Positions 1-9,148 of a stretch of 64,000 nucleotides of DNA are shown piece by piece. Each line of letters begins with the position of its first letter. Within the stretch, counting starts at the first letter, position 1. A program made the translations under genes and the position numbers. The notes beneath the pieces are model-generated. The model did no database searches and had not been told where the DNA came from. It was given only the letters and a program-made list of their open reading frames with translations. The DNA is from Roseivirga sp. UBA6061 (GTDB lineage Bacteria > Bacteroidota > Bacteroidia > Cytophagales > Cyclobacteriaceae): NCBI GenBank assembly GCA_002427745.1, contig DIYF01000177.1, positions 124,001 through 188,000 on the forward strand. Direction: 5' to 3'.

Positions 1-210
1 ATAGGCTGGTGAATCCTTAGAGGCAAGAGTCTCGGCCTTATAAGTCTGGAACTTAATAGCATCAGCACCTCCGGTCTTGGCCTCATACACCAGCCTTTTT
101 GCAGTTTCCATACTCCCCTCATGATTCACGCCCGCCTCGGCAATTACATAAGGCTTTACAATTTTCTTTTCAAATGGGCTTACCTGTTTGAAAAACTCAG
201 TTGCTTTCAT
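1..210 (-). CDS. neuB: N-acetylneuraminate/pseudaminate synthase family protein, 5' part only
   Basis: This is the first 70 codons of a nonulosonic-acid synthase; the rest lies beyond the left edge. The family condenses phosphoenolpyruvate with a 6-carbon amino sugar to give a sialic, legionaminic or pseudaminic acid. The visible part starts at ATG 208-210 and shows the N-terminal TIM-barrel hallmark VIAEAGVNHEGS followed by GADAIKFQTYKAE. Its start overlaps the stop of the upstream cytidylyltransferase-PseG fusion by 14 bases, which suggests translational coupling. The substrate (sialic, legionaminic or pseudaminic precursor) cannot be decided from this fragment. Confidence 0.9.
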   Translation of the reverse strand, partial: MKATEFFKQVSPFEKKIVKPYVIAEAGVNHEGSMETAKRLVYEAKTGGADAIKFQTYKAETLASKDSPAY

Positions 211-1837
211 ATGATTTTAGTATTTTTTGGATAAGCTCGTTAACTCTTCTGCGTCCCGACTTCAAATCAGTGCTGAGCATTAACTCGCTACTATACTTTC
301 TACTTTCTTCAGATTCAACCAGCTCCCTAAAGTCTGCCAGGATTTCCTCTTTATTCACATCAATACCCAGGCCTTTATTCACAAAACCAAACTCTCCGGA
401 AGCAAAAAAGTGAGTCAGTTCTCTTTCATTCTGGGCCAAAACGATAGCTGGCGTACCCATGCTGGCTACTTCAAAAGTGGTACGCCCTGCAGAGGTAAAA
501 ATCAAATCTGCCTTTGACATGTGATCCGCAATATTCTTAACATCAGTCAGAATCTCAATACGCTCAAATTTGTCTAAGGAGGCATATTTAGTATACCCGT
601 AACCAGCAATGACCTTGATATTTATATCTTGTTCAATACAAAAATCATAAATAGCGTCAATCACTTTCAGTGTGAAATTATTCGGGTCAACCCCTCCGAA
701 ACTTACCAGTACCTGTGATACCCGGTCCGAAATTTCTTTAACAGGGCTGTATATAAACTCATCTCTCAAAAGGAAATACGCATGGCCAAAGAAATGATTC
801 GGCTTAAGCCGTTTTTCAGGATAAATTGCATTAACAACCAAATCTGCCAGGCCAGCTCCCTCCCCCAGGTCCTCAAAGTTGATTACTTTAACTCCTGTCG
901 CCTTCAGGCCTTCCACATAATTGTAAGAAGTGTCAAGAATATCATTTATGACTACATCAGGGTTGATAGACCTGATATCTTCAATCAGGTCATCAGATTT
1001 CTGGATGGACACCTCATAATTGAATGAAGCAATCTTATCCATTGCCAACTGGCTGTTTTTATCAACGATGAACGACAGCTTGTGATTAAGAATGTCGTTG
1101 GCCAGGAGCAGGCAATTGTAAACATGCCCCAAACCTACTTTGTTGTTGCCGGTGACGACAAAGAGCACATGTTTTCTCTTGAGTATGTACTCACAGAGAT
1201 TCCAGTCATCGAATGTGTCAATATCTATTTCCTCTCCGTCACTTAGCTCATAAAGTTGCACGTTCTCCCCGATTCGCTCTGATTCCGTTATGATACTTGA
1301 AGGAGTGATAAAAAAACTGCCCGTTTCAACGTAAGTCTGTGTCAGGTACTGCCGGTTCAACCTTTCAGTATAGTTGGGTACAAACCTTTCACCCTCCTTT
1401 CTCCAGGATAAGTGTGTATTGTTTTTTACCGAAATGACAGTACACGGTTCATCTTGTTGCAATGCCAGACTGATGGCATTATCAAGAGATTCGGGCTTTA
1501 ACAAGGGAGAGGTAGGTTGAAGGGTAATTATCAGGTCATATTGTTTACCTTTCTTCTCTCTGGCATACTCATAGCAAGCATATATTACCGGGTCTAATGT
1601 GATGGCATCCCCTGCTATTTCCATACTTCTTCTATGAATCTCTGCGCCAAGAAGTAAAGCAGAGTTAATGATCTCATCATCTTCACTTGAAACAAATACA
1701 TCCGGATGAAACTTAGAAGCTTTCGCTACACCAATGGAATAATGCAACAGAGGTTTTCCATTCAACCTTCTGAGATTTTTCCTTGGTATACCTTTAGAAC
1801 CTCCTCTGGCTGGTATTACTACTAAAATGTTTTTCAT
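197..1837 (-). CDS. Bifunctional CMP-nonulosonate cytidylyltransferase / PseG-like sugar-nucleotide hydrolase
   Basis: This looks like a two-domain fusion of 546 residues. Residues 1-225 resemble NeuA/PseF: the nucleotide-binding motif PARGGSKGIPRKNLRRLNGKP, then LQPTSPLL. They would activate a nonulosonic acid with CTP. Residues 226-546 resemble PseG, the GT-B-fold enzyme that removes UDP from a diacetamido-trideoxy sugar: GLGHVYNCLLLAND, VSFGGVDPNNFTLKV and SAGRTTFEVASMGTPAIVL. PseG supplies the substrate of NeuB/PseI, whose gene overlaps this one downstream, so steps before and after the synthase sit on one polypeptide. The C-terminal domain could instead be an inactive or different GT-B enzyme. 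The dehydratase, aminotransferase and acetyltransferase of a pseudaminate or legionaminate route are not in view. Confidence 0.85.
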   Translation of the reverse strand: MKNILVVIPARGGSKGIPRKNLRRLNGKPLLHYSIGVAKASKFHPDVFVSSEDDEIINSALLLGAEIHRRSMEIAGDAITLDPVIYACYEYAREKKGKQYDLIITLQPTSPLLKPESLDNAISLALQQDEPCTVISVKNNTHLSWRKEGERFVPNYTERLNRQYLTQTYVETGSFFITPSSIITESERIGENVQLYELSDGEEIDIDTFDDWNLCEYILKRKHVLFVVTGNNKVGLGHVYNCLLLANDILNHKLSFIVDKNSQLAMDKIASFNYEVSIQKSDDLIEDIRSINPDVVINDILDTSYNYVEGLKATGVKVINFEDLGEGAGLADLVVNAIYPEKRLKPNHFFGHAYFLLRDEFIYSPVKEISDRVSQVLVSFGGVDPNNFTLKVIDAIYDFCIEQDINIKVIAGYGYTKYASLDKFERIEILTDVKNIADHMSKADLIFTSAGRTTFEVASMGTPAIVLAQNERELTHFFASGEFGFVNKGLGIDVNKEEILADFRELVESEESRKYSSELMLSTDLKSGRRRVNELIQKILKSYESN

Positions 1838-1918
1838 CTGATTTATTTGAGATACAGTTCAAGAAACCGAAGGTTCCCCCAACACTGATCCAATACTTAA
1901 GCAAGTACTGAGTGCATG

Positions 1919-2995
1919 TTACGATTTTAAATCAGTCAACAGGTTTTTCAGAGGTGTCCTGAACATGGCCCAAAGCACCACAAGCATTGACCCCAGAAAG
2001 AACAAGACTATGGCCAGCATTGCCCGGCTGGGTCCTGATTTTATTTCAGGAACTCTGATAGGCTCAATAACAGAAAAATCAGGAGTTTCCTTTTGTACTT
2101 TCAACTTGGCCAGTTCAAGTTGTTTGGCCATTTCATTGTATACGTTAAAAGCAAGGTTATACTTGGTTTCCAGAGCTTGCTGTTCTGTCAGTGCCACAGC
2201 CGAATTGAGATCAGCATTTTGGTCGCGATAAAGGGCAAGTGCATGATGAGCACTATCAAAGGCCGCCTGTTTCTCGTTATATGCTTTTTGAATATAGGAT
2301 AACTCTTGCTTCGCGCTCTTCACACGAAGTGTTGTCAATTGCTGTTTCAACTCTTCCCCGGCATAAGCCGTCATTTCTGCTGCCATTCTGGGAAAAGGCA
2401 TACTTGCAGATAGTGAAATCACCCCTTCCTCAACATCAACAGTAGCATTTACCTGGCCTTTCAGTCTTTCAATATGATCGAAATCCGTCCTGCTGAGGTT
2501 GATGAATAAGGAGTCTTTCATGACTTCAGTCCCCCCTTTTTTCGAAAACAATTTCTTAGGTAAACCTATAGTGTAAGATTTAACCAGAGCAAAAAAGGAA
2601 GGTTGATGATGGTTCTCATAATATTCCCGGTAAGTCATCTTCTGCCCCTTATAGGTCAGCTCGCATTCGAGTAACTTCAAATTAAAAGACACACTGTTAA
2701 CCACCCGAGGGTATAACAATGGTGACACCTCTGAAGAGGAAGAGGAAGACATCAAATCAATTCCCACCAGAGAAGCTAAGTTAGACGAGAGACCAGAAAG
2801 CTTGCTATTAGGAGGGCTCGTGCTTGGCAAAAAAACCACTTTTGATTCATAGTCCTTGGGGTAAAGCATAGCAAAAACCAAACTCACTACAAAGACCAGT
2901 GATATACCTTTTATTAAGAGCCATTTAGAATTGAATATTCTCTGGAGAAGGCTCATTAAATCTATCTCTGAGCTCTGTTTTTGATGATTTTCCAT
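1919..2995 (-). CDS. Wzz/chain-length determinant family protein (left copy)
   Basis: An inner-membrane polysaccharide co-polymerase of 358 residues without a tyrosine-kinase domain. A transmembrane segment lies near residues 30-50 (LLIKGISLVFVVSLVFAMLY), followed by the family signature PKDYESKVVFLPS. A long periplasmic stretch with coiled-coil character (about 210-300) leads to a proline-rich VPEIKSGPSRAM and a second membrane segment near the C terminus. Such proteins set chain length together with the Wzy polymerase and dock onto the outer-membrane exporter. It starts 8 bases after the stop of the SLBB export gene. A paralogous pair in the same order lies at 22118-25890. Confidence 0.85.
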   Translation of the reverse strand: MENHQKQSSEIDLMSLLQRIFNSKWLLIKGISLVFVVSLVFAMLYPKDYESKVVFLPSTSPPNSKLSGLSSNLASLVGIDLMSSSSSSEVSPLLYPRVVNSVSFNLKLLECELTYKGQKMTYREYYENHHQPSFFALVKSYTIGLPKKLFSKKGGTEVMKDSLFINLSRTDFDHIERLKGQVNATVDVEEGVISLSASMPFPRMAAEMTAYAGEELKQQLTTLRVKSAKQELSYIQKAYNEKQAAFDSAHHALALYRDQNADLNSAVALTEQQALETKYNLAFNVYNEMAKQLELAKLKVQKETPDFSVIEPIRVPEIKSGPSRAMLAIVLFFLGSMLVVLWAMFRTPLKNLLTDLKS

Positions 2996-3003
2996 GAGAA
3001 TTA

Positions 3004-5649
3004 TTAGTTTGAAAGTCGGTCAATAACCAATGCCAACGTTGCAACAGACCCTGCCGTAGCTACAATGGCCTGAAAGTTTACCGGAGTTCGCTCAGGTTTT
3101 TCTGCAATCACAATAGTAGACCCCGGCTCAATTCTGGGATATTTTTTAAAAAACAGAAACGTCCTTACCCTGTGACTCTCACCATTGGGGTATTGAACAT
3201 AACTATGAGATTTTTTCGCTCCGAATCTATAGCCACCTGAGCGTTCTATGTAATCTTTAAAAGTGAGTTTTTTATGATACTTCACATTCAGTGTTGAAAC
3301 AACATGCCCGGTAACTCTGACAGTCTCCAATCCGGAAGGGATTGAAATTAAATCTCCCGGCTTCACGATAAGGTCGTATTCTCCCCCGGGGTTTTCCATA
3401 ATCAGGCCCAGATTGATGGCGACCGCCTCTCTGGTTTCCAATACTACCTTGGGGATTAAGGAATCTATTTCTGAAATGTTCTGTATTTGCTCTCTTTTGA
3501 ACTGTTCTCCCTCGATGTCAGTAGAGTTCGATATCTCTATTCTGGTTTCGAGCTTCGCTATTCTGTCCAGCAGGGTTGACCTGGTCTCATTTTTCATCTG
3601 GGACTGCCCATTCAAAATCTTGTTTCTCAATTCCTTGAGCTTCCCCTGATCGCTAATACTCCGATTGCTATTTCGCCCGGGCCTGGACTTTCTCATCAGG
3701 ATTGCGCCTTTTGGATAAGCATAAGCAGTCAGGCCATTTGCTCTCTTAATAATGTCAGAAATACGTTCATCCTTTCTGCTTATCGTATAAAACCCTGGTG
3801 AAGTTATTTCACCTTCTATAGACAATTGCTCCTGAACAGAGTAATTGGGAGAAGCTCTGATATAGACCTGATCAAAGGGTTGCAAAACGAGATTCCTGTT
3901 ATCATTTGACAAAGACAAATCTGTATCGATGTCCAATGATATAATATCAGCAATGACTCCTGTACTTCTTCTGTTCTTGTTTCTTCTTGAAATCTCAATG
4001 GAAGCTCCTGAGGCCGATTCTTTTAAACCTCCTGCCAAAACGATTAAATCCTGTACGGTGAGCCCCTGGAAATAAGGGTAAACACCACCCTCCTGCACTT
4101 CTCCGGTGACTTGTATGAATTGCTCTTCTCCCAAATCAAAAATCGAGCTTACACTCACAATATCTTCCCTCATGAGAGGTATATCCTCACTGCTTCCGTC
4201 CATGAGAGTCTGGTAATCTACCGGAATAAGTACCTGCGAAAAATCCTCTTTCACCCTGTATATTGTAATTCTTTGGGCAAACTCATCTCCCCTGAAACCT
4301 CCTGCTTTTTCGATGAGTCCTTTCAATGTCAATCCGGGACTAAGTTCATATTCTCCCCTCCTTTCAACAGCTCCTTTAATTACAACCCTATTGGAAAATC
4401 TGTTCAGAATAGAACTCACCTCGAAAAGATCCCCATCCTTAGGAATAAAGCCATTAAAGTTTTCTGACTTAATATCAAAAATCTCCTGTTCAACTATGCC
4501 TTTGCGTCTTGCAGTAACGATGTCTTTATAGGCAGAGGGCCTGAAGCCGTTTGAATAGTCGAGCAGCTTTTGAAAACTCTCGCCATCTTTCAATTCAAAA
4601 AAACCAGGGTTTTTTATCTCGCCCATAATCTCAACTCTGGAGTTGTAGGGAGGGATCACTATAACATCTCCGTTTTTCAATCTGAAATCACCGGATTTAA
4701 TCCCTGTGGTCAAAAAACCATATAAGTCGATGGTACGGAAAAGCTTATTATTTCTGATCACTCGGATGTTGCGAAAAGACCCATCGACTGCCGGGCCTCC
4801 TGCAGCGTAAAGCGCTGTATAAGTAGTAGCTAACGAAGGCAAGGCGTATGCGCCCGGTTGCTGTGCAGAACCCAGAATTTCAATGTTGATTGTTCTGATA
4901 TTCCCCAGACTTACCTGAGAAAAAATAGTCGGGTTCTTACCGGCTTTTGCTTTAAGGCCGCTATACCGTTCACTAAGTCTGTCAATAATCCGTTCTGTGG
5001 CCTTCTCAACCGTAAGCCCGTTTACATAAACAGGGCCAACACCTTTCGGCCTTACAATCCCCTCTTGTGAAACCTCTAAGTTGAAAAACAATTGGGTGGT
5101 TCCCCATAAATCCACAATCAGCTCATCTCCAGGTCCCAATTCATAATCGACAGGAGTAGGTAAATTAAGGTCAGGACTGAAAGAAATACTAGCCCTTCTA
5201 AAAAGCCCCATTCCAAATATTTTCTTCTCAACCTCATTGAGTTTTTCTACACCCTTGTTAACCTGTAGTCCAAAAGTATTCTGGTTTGTTCCTGACCCGG
5301 AACTTCTCGAACGATCATTCATATCTGTGGACCCGACAGATGAATTCCCACTAGCCTGTATTGCCTGAATTCTCTTTCTTAACTCCGCAATCTGAGATTC
5401 AGATACACCTTGAGTTCTTGCCAAGGTTTCAACCTCAGACTGGCTAAGCCCTCTTGACTCTACCTGCTCCATGAAGTTCTTTATCTGTTCATCCGAAAGA
5501 CTTTGTACATCGACTGTTTTCAGATCAGACAACGAAATAGACTGAGCACTGGAACTGTTGCAGAACACTATTGCCAGAAAAAGAAAAAGAAGCGAATACC
5601 TGAAGGATTTCCTATACAAGGGGGAAGTATGTTTTGAGTGAATCTTCAT
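3004..5649 (-). CDS. SLBB-domain polysaccharide export outer-membrane protein (left copy)
   Basis: Wza-related exporter of 881 residues, more than twice the size of E. coli Wza, because it carries several SLBB repeats. A signal peptide is visible (hydrophobic run about 16-33 ending NSSSAQ). Residues 40-100 form a charged helical segment with LSDEQIKNFMEQVE. The Poly_export motif follows: YELGPGDELIVDLWGTTQ and GPVYVNGLTVEKA. Repeated SLBB units (IEILGSAQQPGAY, VEIMGEIKNPGFFEL, VVIKGAVERRGEYEL, IQVTGEVQEGGVY, LSIEGEITSPGFY) precede a C-terminal hydrophobic stretch. Expected to form the outer-membrane channel for the polysaccharide. It appears to open a separate transcription unit, since 269 non-coding bases and a possible terminator precede it. 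Confidence 0.9.
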   Translation of the reverse strand: MKIHSKHTSPLYRKSFRYSLLFLFLAIVFCNSSSAQSISLSDLKTVDVQSLSDEQIKNFMEQVESRGLSQSEVETLARTQGVSESQIAELRKRIQAIQASGNSSVGSTDMNDRSRSSGSGTNQNTFGLQVNKGVEKLNEVEKKIFGMGLFRRASISFSPDLNLPTPVDYELGPGDELIVDLWGTTQLFFNLEVSQEGIVRPKGVGPVYVNGLTVEKATERIIDRLSERYSGLKAKAGKNPTIFSQVSLGNIRTINIEILGSAQQPGAYALPSLATTYTALYAAGGPAVDGSFRNIRVIRNNKLFRTIDLYGFLTTGIKSGDFRLKNGDVIVIPPYNSRVEIMGEIKNPGFFELKDGESFQKLLDYSNGFRPSAYKDIVTARRKGIVEQEIFDIKSENFNGFIPKDGDLFEVSSILNRFSNRVVIKGAVERRGEYELSPGLTLKGLIEKAGGFRGDEFAQRITIYRVKEDFSQVLIPVDYQTLMDGSSEDIPLMREDIVSVSSIFDLGEEQFIQVTGEVQEGGVYPYFQGLTVQDLIVLAGGLKESASGASIEISRRNKNRRSTGVIADIISLDIDTDLSLSNDNRNLVLQPFDQVYIRASPNYSVQEQLSIEGEITSPGFYTISRKDERISDIIKRANGLTAYAYPKGAILMRKSRPGRNSNRSISDQGKLKELRNKILNGQSQMKNETRSTLLDRIAKLETRIEISNSTDIEGEQFKREQIQNISEIDSLIPKVVLETREAVAINLGLIMENPGGEYDLIVKPGDLISIPSGLETVRVTGHVVSTLNVKYHKKLTFKDYIERSGGYRFGAKKSHSYVQYPNGESHRVRTFLFFKKYPRIEPGSTIVIAEKPERTPVNFQAIVATAGSVATLALVIDRLSN

Positions 5650-5918
5650 TACTAATTTATTTCAGACTAGGTTTACAAGTGGGCTGAAAACCGCAAATAC
5701 CCGGGCTGTCAGAGCTCAAAATGCTCTCTCAAGTAAAGCGGCAATTTAAAACAAAAAACCGGAAACTCTTTCCATGCCAGGCTTTTCAACTTACTGACAG
5801 ATAGCTATAAATGAATCATGGAAGACCGCCTCATTTTCGATCCGTGGACAGAACTTAAAACAGAAGCAGCCGCAAAGTAAAACTGCGATTGATATGAAAT
5901 TCACCGTTGAATTTCTGG
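5650..5918 (-). other. Intergenic region before the second SLBB-Wzz unit
   Basis: This is the longest gap inside the polysaccharide locus. Reading the minus strand, it begins after the epimerase stop, contains a small hairpin followed by a T-rich run (see the terminator entry), and ends at the start of the SLBB gene. I looked for the TAnnTTTG box expected of a promoter. Only imperfect matches appear, for example TTACTTTG near the distal end and TATTTGCGG near 5690-5700. A start of transcription here is likely from context but is not shown by a clean motif. No open reading frame of note is present. Confidence 0.5.
5746..5773 (-). terminator. Possible Rho-independent terminator after the epimerase gene
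   Basis: On the minus strand GGAAA, a 3-base loop and TTTCC form a short hairpin at 5761-5773. After two G residues comes a T-rich run (TTTTTTGTTTT) at 5748-5758. The stem is only five base pairs, so termination may be partial. It fits the end of the long unit that begins near 27020. Confidence 0.4.
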
Positions 5919-6875
5919 TTACCGAAACTCGCTATTCAGGGTTTTTATCAACCCTTCTTCAAGCGTGTAGGGCGGGTTAAAGTCAGACGTATGAGCTTTA
6001 GACGCATTGAATTGTGTAGTTGCACAGAACTTTGTTACTCTCACCCTGCTCACTGCGAATTTTTTTCCTGAAATTTTTGATATCAAATCAAAACCCAAAC
6101 CTCCCATTTGGGCTAAGATGACCGGAACTCTCACTTTCGAGATCCTGACCTTCAGTTCTTTTTCACAAAGCGATACAAGTTCATTCATAGTGAGGTCGGG
6201 AGAGTCTACATAATTGTAGATCTGACAGCCAAAGTCCGCATTTTGCACAGCATGGAGTAGAAATGCAGAAACATTGCCTACATAAGCCATTGACTTCTTG
6301 TTATCACCTTTACCAATCCTGAAAAATCGTTTTGAAGCGATCTGTTTAAGGAGGCTGTAGACATTCCCGCGGTTCTTTTCTCCGAAAACAACCGTTGGTC
6401 GGACTATTACGAGACTTCTGTTCTCCGGATCTGCCTTCTGCCAATTGATATAAACTTCCTCTGCGGCCAACTTACTCTCGCCATAATGGTTAAAGGGGTC
6501 GGTCGGGTGAGATTCATCCGGGTTGACTTTATTGAGACCATAAACAGCAACTGAACTGGTAAATACAATTTTGCTGACGCCATTAGCCACACAGGCATCA
6601 CATAGAACCTGTGCTCCCTCAACGTTTACCTTGTGATAAAGGCTCACTGGTGTCACATTGTCCTGATGCTCGGCTGCCAGGTTCACGACACACTGAGTGC
6701 CCTGTAACTTTTGTATCAACCTTTCTTTATCCAGAATATCAACAATTTCCGTTTCATCAGGAAAGGTCTTGCTCTTCTGCTTGTCGAGAATGCGAAAGCC
6801 TCCTGGCTCGATATTACCGCACATATGCGTTCCGATAAAACCGGAACCTCCCAAAATGACTGTAGGGTTACTCAT
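5919..6875 (-). CDS. NAD-dependent epimerase/dehydratase (extended SDR), sugar-nucleotide enzyme
   Basis: Extended short-chain dehydrogenase of 318 residues. It has the Rossmann dinucleotide motif GGSGFIGTH near residue 8 and the catalytic Tyr-Lys pair in HYGESKLAAEE. Upstream lies FTSSVAVYG, which supplies the Ser/Thr. It most resembles 4-epimerases or 4-reductases acting on UDP-linked amino sugars (UDP-QuiNAc or UDP-FucNAc type). Such enzymes often accompany a WbuB-like transferase, as here: its start overlaps the stop of the GT4 gene upstream by 8 bases. The substrate is not resolved. It is the last gene of the long unit before the gap at 5650-5918. Confidence 0.8.
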   Translation of the reverse strand: MSNPTVILGGSGFIGTHMCGNIEPGGFRILDKQKSKTFPDETEIVDILDKERLIQKLQGTQCVVNLAAEHQDNVTPVSLYHKVNVEGAQVLCDACVANGVSKIVFTSSVAVYGLNKVNPDESHPTDPFNHYGESKLAAEEVYINWQKADPENRSLVIVRPTVVFGEKNRGNVYSLLKQIASKRFFRIGKGDNKKSMAYVGNVSAFLLHAVQNADFGCQIYNYVDSPDLTMNELVSLCEKELKVRISKVRVPVILAQMGGLGFDLISKISGKKFAVSRVRVTKFCATTQFNASKAHTSDFNPPYTLEEGLIKTLNSEFR

Positions 6876-8070
6876 ATTTCGTCTCCATGAAATTCAGGAA
6901 GTTTGCAAACTGTTCTTGGTAGTTGAATGTATTCGCACTTGCATCAAGAAGGTTTTCTTTGATTGTTGAGTAATCAGCTTCCGAAAGATTGTCAAAATCA
7001 ATCAGCATCCTTTCAATTGCTTTTATATCCCCGGGAGTACAGGTTAACCCCAGCCCCATAGTCTCTACAATTGTGGCCCCTTCTCCTCCACCGGCAAACA
7101 ATATCGGTACGCCAAGGTTGGTGAGTTCGAAAATTTTCGATGGGACAGCACCATGAATTCTGACAGTAAGTGGTACCAAAGCGGCATCATAACTTCCCAA
7201 AACCATGGCAGCGTCTTCTTTTTTGAAAGTTCCGTGATAGAACACTCCTTTTCCTTTGTTTTGCTCAATAAACGTTTCGATCTCTTCCCTCTCCATACCA
7301 TTCCCGTATATATGAAACTCCAAACCAAGAGAAAGGAAGTCGATTTCAGAACAAATCTTATATACCCCTTGAGCAAAGCCCAGCAGGCCAGCATAGACCA
7401 CTTTTTTGCGACCCTTTGCGGGAAGACTATTTACAAAATCGGTATCACCCTTCGGTATATTGCGATAGACAAAGCAGGGACGTGTCGTAAAACCTCTGAC
7501 ATGGTCTATAATCTCTTGAGATTGTCCGGAAATGAGATCACTCTTTTTGTAAATATAAGATTCCATCCGACACAGAAGCTTATATAATTTCCCTTTCTTC
7601 AATACTCCAAGCTCTACGGCTGATCCCGGCCATAAGTCCGATACATTTAGACACACCCTCTTTCTTAAAAGTTGTTTCACTGCGAAGACTGAGAAAAAGG
7701 AAACAAACAAGGGCGGGCTTTGTACGACAAACCAGCTCACTGATCTGGTTTTGGCGAAGGGTAAGAATAGCAAAATGCTCAAGGCAAAAGAAATCATGCT
7801 CAGCATTCTCAAAAGACTGTTTTTACTCTTGGAAGGGTAAATCCAAAGCCTGTCAACCTGTATACCGTCAATAACCTCTTTGACCTTTAACTTACTCCTG
7901 TATCCCTGGAATATGCGACCTTCGGGATAGTTTGGAAGCGGGCAAATAACCCTCACTTTATAGCCAGACTCTTTAAAGGCTTCCGCAAGTGAAGTTATTC
8001 TACCGGGAGCAGCTCCCATTTCAGGAAAATAGTAGTTAGAAATAATTACTACCTCTTCAGAATTCCTCAC
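6868..8070 (-). CDS. GT4-family glycosyltransferase, WbuB-like
   Basis: GT-B glycosyltransferase of 400 residues. The N terminus VVIISNYYFPEMGAAPGRIT followed by a CPLPNYPEGRIFQGY motif is typical of WbuB/FucNAc transferases. The C-terminal nucleotide-binding region contains VPSKIFELTNLGVPILFAGG, a modified form of the GT4 EX7E signature. It probably adds an N-acetyl-amino-sugar to the lipid-linked repeat on the cytoplasmic face. Its start overlaps the wecB stop by 14 bases, and its 3' end overlaps the next epimerase. Acceptor and exact donor are unknown. Confidence 0.85.
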   Translation of the reverse strand: MRNSEEVVIISNYYFPEMGAAPGRITSLAEAFKESGYKVRVICPLPNYPEGRIFQGYRSKLKVKEVIDGIQVDRLWIYPSKSKNSLLRMLSMISFALSILLFLPFAKTRSVSWFVVQSPPLFVSFFSVFAVKQLLRKRVCLNVSDLWPGSAVELGVLKKGKLYKLLCRMESYIYKKSDLISGQSQEIIDHVRGFTTRPCFVYRNIPKGDTDFVNSLPAKGRKKVVYAGLLGFAQGVYKICSEIDFLSLGLEFHIYGNGMEREEIETFIEQNKGKGVFYHGTFKKEDAAMVLGSYDAALVPLTVRIHGAVPSKIFELTNLGVPILFAGGGEGATIVETMGLGLTCTPGDIKAIERMLIDFDNLSEADYSTIKENLLDASANTFNYQEQFANFLNFMETKYE

Positions 8071-9148
8071 TGATCTTTAACAGTTGTTTCACAATCCTTT
8101 CTGCACATTTTCCATCCCATAAAGGTGGGATATCCCCTTTTTTCCATTCACCGCTCAACAATTTCTCCATTGCCGGTATTACAGCCCTCGGGTCAGTCCC
8201 CAACAGTTCATTAGTGCCTACCGTACATGTTTCCGGACGTTCAGTATTGTCTCGTAAAGTCATACACGGTACCCCCATAACGGTGGTTTCTTCTGTAATA
8301 CCCCCTGAATCAGTAATCACCCCCTTAGAATTCTCCACGAGGTAATTAAACTCCAGATAGGGCAGTGGTTCTACCAGATGAAGCCTTGGATGGCTCCAGC
8401 CTGCATTCTTAAATACCTGAGCTGTTCTGGGGTGGATGGGAAAAACAAAGGCGATCTCAGCGCTATTGTCCATTACTGTAGAAATCAGCTCTATGAGGTT
8501 GGCCTCTTCATCCACATTGGCAGGTCTGTGTAAAGTCATTACCATGTACTCTCCCTGAGAAAGTCCCAGTTCAGACCAGAAGGCTGGCTGAACAAACCTG
8601 GCACGATTGGCCAGCAATGTATCTATCATGGTGTTGCCAACAAAAAAGATCTGATCATTCGAAACACCTTCCTTTTTGAGGTTTTCATTGGCTGTAGCTG
8701 ACGTAGTGAAAAAGTAATCAGAAATACTATCGGTAACCATCCGGTTAATTTCTTCAGGCATGCCCTGATCAAAAGAGCGAATCCCTCCTTCCACATGAGC
8801 CACCCTGGATTTTATTTTTTTGGCGACAATGGAACAGGCCATTGTAGAAGTAACATCCCCAACAACCAAAGTCAGATCTGAAGGTGACTCGAGAAGCAAC
8901 TTCTCGTAGCGCACCATGATTTTTGCAGTCTGCTCAGCCTGAGTGCCAGAACCAGACTCCAGATTCACATCTGGTTTCGGAATATTCAACTGATCAAAAA
9001 AATCAGCTGACATTCGTTTGTCATAGTGCTGCCCTGTATGTATGAGCCGATAGTTGAGTTTCTCTGAATTAACTCTCTTGATCTCATGAATTATCGGTGC
9101 GATTTTCATGAAATTGGGCCTTGCCCCTGCAATTATATCAACTAACAT
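8057..9148 (-). CDS. wecB: UDP-N-acetylglucosamine 2-epimerase (non-hydrolysing)
   Basis: A 363-residue GT-B-fold epimerase that interconverts UDP-GlcNAc and UDP-ManNAc, or a derivative. Seen in the sequence: the N-terminal GARPNFMKIAPIIHEI, HTGQHYDKRMS, VVGDVTSTMA, HVEGGIRSFDQGMPEEINR and the UDP-binding SGGITEE with MTLRDNTERPE near the C terminus. In context it could equally act on the diacetamido-uronate made by the wbp genes at 27126-32140, as WbpI does in Pseudomonas aeruginosa. It overlaps the neighbouring heparinase-like gene by 11 bases. Confidence 0.9.
   Translation of the reverse strand: MLVDIIAGARPNFMKIAPIIHEIKRVNSEKLNYRLIHTGQHYDKRMSADFFDQLNIPKPDVNLESGSGTQAEQTAKIMVRYEKLLLESPSDLTLVVGDVTSTMACSIVAKKIKSRVAHVEGGIRSFDQGMPEEINRMVTDSISDYFFTTSATANENLKKEGVSNDQIFFVGNTMIDTLLANRARFVQPAFWSELGLSQGEYMVMTLHRPANVDEEANLIELISTVMDNSAEIAFVFPIHPRTAQVFKNAGWSHPRLHLVEPLPYLEFNYLVENSKGVITDSGGITEETTVMGVPCMTLRDNTERPETCTVGTNELLGTDPRAVIPAMEKLLSGEWKKGDIPPLWDGKCAERIVKQLLKISEEF

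Noticed and set aside
782..1027. Open frames on the strand opposite long genes, such as this one and those at 4111-4467, 22427-22942 and 29306-29764
   Set aside because: They lie fully inside well-supported genes, have no family motifs and look like shadow frames.
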